From NCBI RefSeq assembly GCF_900163865.1, contig NZ_FUKU01000013.1:124001-188000 (forward strand): 64,000 bases of DNA, written 5' to 3'. Shown piece by piece: positions 63,011-64,000 of the stretch. This DNA comes from Sphingobacterium sp. JB170 (GTDB taxonomy: Bacteria; Bacteroidota; Bacteroidia; Sphingobacteriales; Sphingobacteriaceae). The notes beneath the pieces are model-generated. The model was not told where the DNA came from and searched no databases. It worked only from the letters and a program-made list of their open reading frames with translations. Numbering within the stretch: the stretch's first letter is position 1; each line of letters begins with the position of its first letter. Position numbers and translations under genes: made by a program.

Positions 63011-63351
63011 AGTCTTAAGGATATATGGTTACGTATTATATTGATTACACGCGCCGGCCCACAAGTGGGCAAAAAGCACTGTCTCTAAATAATTTAAGCC
63101 TATTTTCTTCCCTCTACAAAACATCGAAAGCTCATGCATCTAGCGTTAGCTAAAAAACAAGAGGTTACCTGCCCCTAACCGAAGGGGCGAAATTCATCCC
63201 AATGTCCGTCTTCTATTTCAACGAAAACAAGCCTGATATTGCCGTTATTTATGTCTATAACACGCCGCCGTATATTGCAGCGTGTAGGTTTATTCAATAG
63301 TGATATAGCGGAGTATTTTCACTCCAAGTTACTTCGTTTGCTAAAAGTATT
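63011..63351. other. Promoter-bearing gap upstream of the second susC
   Basis: About 340 bases between the cytochrome gene and susC, both leftward. A small hairpin (ACACGC / GCGTGT, 63260-63285) might end the cytochrome transcript, but no T run follows. No -7 element was found with confidence. Confidence 0.35.
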
Positions 63352-64000
63352 TTACTCCTCGAGGGGGTGTTCGTTTATCAATTCTTCTGGATTATAAAAT
63401 CCTTTTTTATCTTTAATCGAGGCGCGTATTTCTTTGACCTTTTCTGGCGCGATCACCGAACCTTTATTACCAAAGGAATTACGAACGAATGTCAGCACGT
63501 CGGCGATCTCTTGATCATTAAGCATCCCTCCAAAAGGAGTCATCGGCACTTGTCCCGGATATTTTTTACCAGCGACTTCAATCGGCCCTAACAGCCCATT
63601 TAGCGTGAGTTTAATTAATCGGTCTTCATTGCCATGCACCCACACACTTTTTTCTAACGGCGGGAATCCGGATATATCAAGTCCTTTACCGTCGGCCTGG
63701 TGGCAGGTGACACAAAAACCATCGCGCTGGAACAATACTGCACCTCGCTTAAACTGGCCGATCTCCGGCCCCTTCAAATGCGCGGGAACGACAAGCGCCT
63801 CTTTAGTTTCATGAACCGACTTTCCATTTAAATGCGCATAGGCCGTTTGAAATGCCGGTTTATTCCACCTGTCCAAAGCTGCCGTATCAATCTCTCCTAG
63901 AATAGCAAGCCCTGCACTCGGCTCCAGCCACGAACTTGCTGTGATCACCTCTAGAAGGACCCTTCCGTGGGTATCATGTGCCGCTTTTTTGAAAAGCGCT
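63352..64000 (-). CDS. Cytochrome c-domain protein, 3' part (continues past window end)
   Basis: About 215 codons are visible; the frame is open to position 64000, so the true start lies outside. The visible N-side reads like a HEAT-type helical repeat (AAHDTHGRVLLEVITASSWL, EPSAGLAILGEI). The C-terminal 130 residues are a cytochrome c domain with haem motif CVTCHQADGKGLD and axial-Met region PMTPFGGMLNDQEIADVLTF. This fits large exported haem-binding proteins that are often found with ThuA-domain and sugar-oxidation genes. It may pass electrons from a sugar dehydrogenase in the same locus, which is inference. Confidence 0.85.
   Translation of the reverse strand, partial: ALFKKAAHDTHGRVLLEVITASSWLEPSAGLAILGEIDTAALDRWNKPAFQTAYAHLNGKSVHETKEALVVPAHLKGPEIGQFKRGAVLFQRDGFCVTCHQADGKGLDISGFPPLEKSVWVHGNEDRLIKLTLNGLLGPIEVAGKKYPGQVPMTPFGGMLNDQEIADVLTFVRNSFGNKGSVIAPEKVKEIRASIKDKKGFYNPEELINEHPLEE

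Overview
The window looks like a chromosomal segment of a Bacteroidota bacterium, most probably a Sphingobacteriaceae relative (Sphingobacterium/Pedobacter type). This rests on two SusC/SusD outer-membrane pairs, a Bacteroidota-type ECF sigma/FecR module with a C-terminal STN-like domain, DUF4270 and Kelch lipoproteins, and repeated occurrence of the Bacteroidota -7 promoter element TAnnTTTG just upstream of genes. No species can be named from sequence alone. No rRNA gene and no intact tRNA gene was seen.

Layout. 0.4-4.4 kb: two C2-like hypothetical proteins, a calcineurin-type phosphoesterase and lipB. 4.4-14.2 kb: a polysaccharide-utilisation locus with SusD, SusC and FecR on the minus strand, an ECF sigma factor reading away from FecR, a nucleoside-hydrolase lipoprotein, a frameshifted remnant of a receptor N-terminus and a family 1 pectate lyase; pectin is the likely substrate. 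14.6-16.4 kb: a HipBA toxin-antitoxin pair behind an operator-like region. 17-22 kb: oxidative and envelope stress genes (large catalase, DUF892 ferritin-like protein, YetF/DUF421 membrane protein) and a decayed tRNA. 22-36.5 kb: housekeeping and signalling genes (single-chain L-serine dehydratase, metallo-beta-lactamase-fold hydrolase, GH3 enzyme, TetR regulator with a divergent outer-membrane barrel, nicotinamidase, a two-component system followed by a secreted ABM-domain protein, DUF4270 plus Kelch lipoproteins, aspartate-semialdehyde dehydrogenase). 37.4-41 kb: threonine dehydrogenase, a YebC-family protein, a tandem-repeat protein and a DeoR regulator.

41-48 kb is visibly AT-richer and looks like a mobile or decayed accessory island. 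It holds two unrecognised lipoproteins, an HxlR regulator, an alpha/beta hydrolase, a cytoplasmic ABM-domain protein, and four broken insertion-sequence fragments not visible as intact ORFs: IS66 TnpB at the left, IS66 TnpC in the opposite orientation at the right, and two IS3-family pieces.

48-54 kb is a surface-polysaccharide cluster: CapA, an asparagine-synthase-like protein and a flippase read leftward; two glycosyltransferases and a DUF3820 protein read rightward. trhO follows and ends at a strong two-way terminator. From 55 kb to the window end a leftward locus carries ThuA, an MFS transporter, a sugar isomerase/epimerase, SusD and SusC, then the 3' end of a larger cytochrome c protein. 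This looks like an uptake and oxidoreductive sugar-processing locus, possibly for 3-keto sugars; that reading is inference.

No clearly new defence or mobile system was found. The items most worth a second look are the coding-region hairpin at 42.5 kb, the island with inverted IS66 remnants, the HipBA operator region, the tRNA pseudogene, the tandem 41-residue repeat protein and the C2-like pair.
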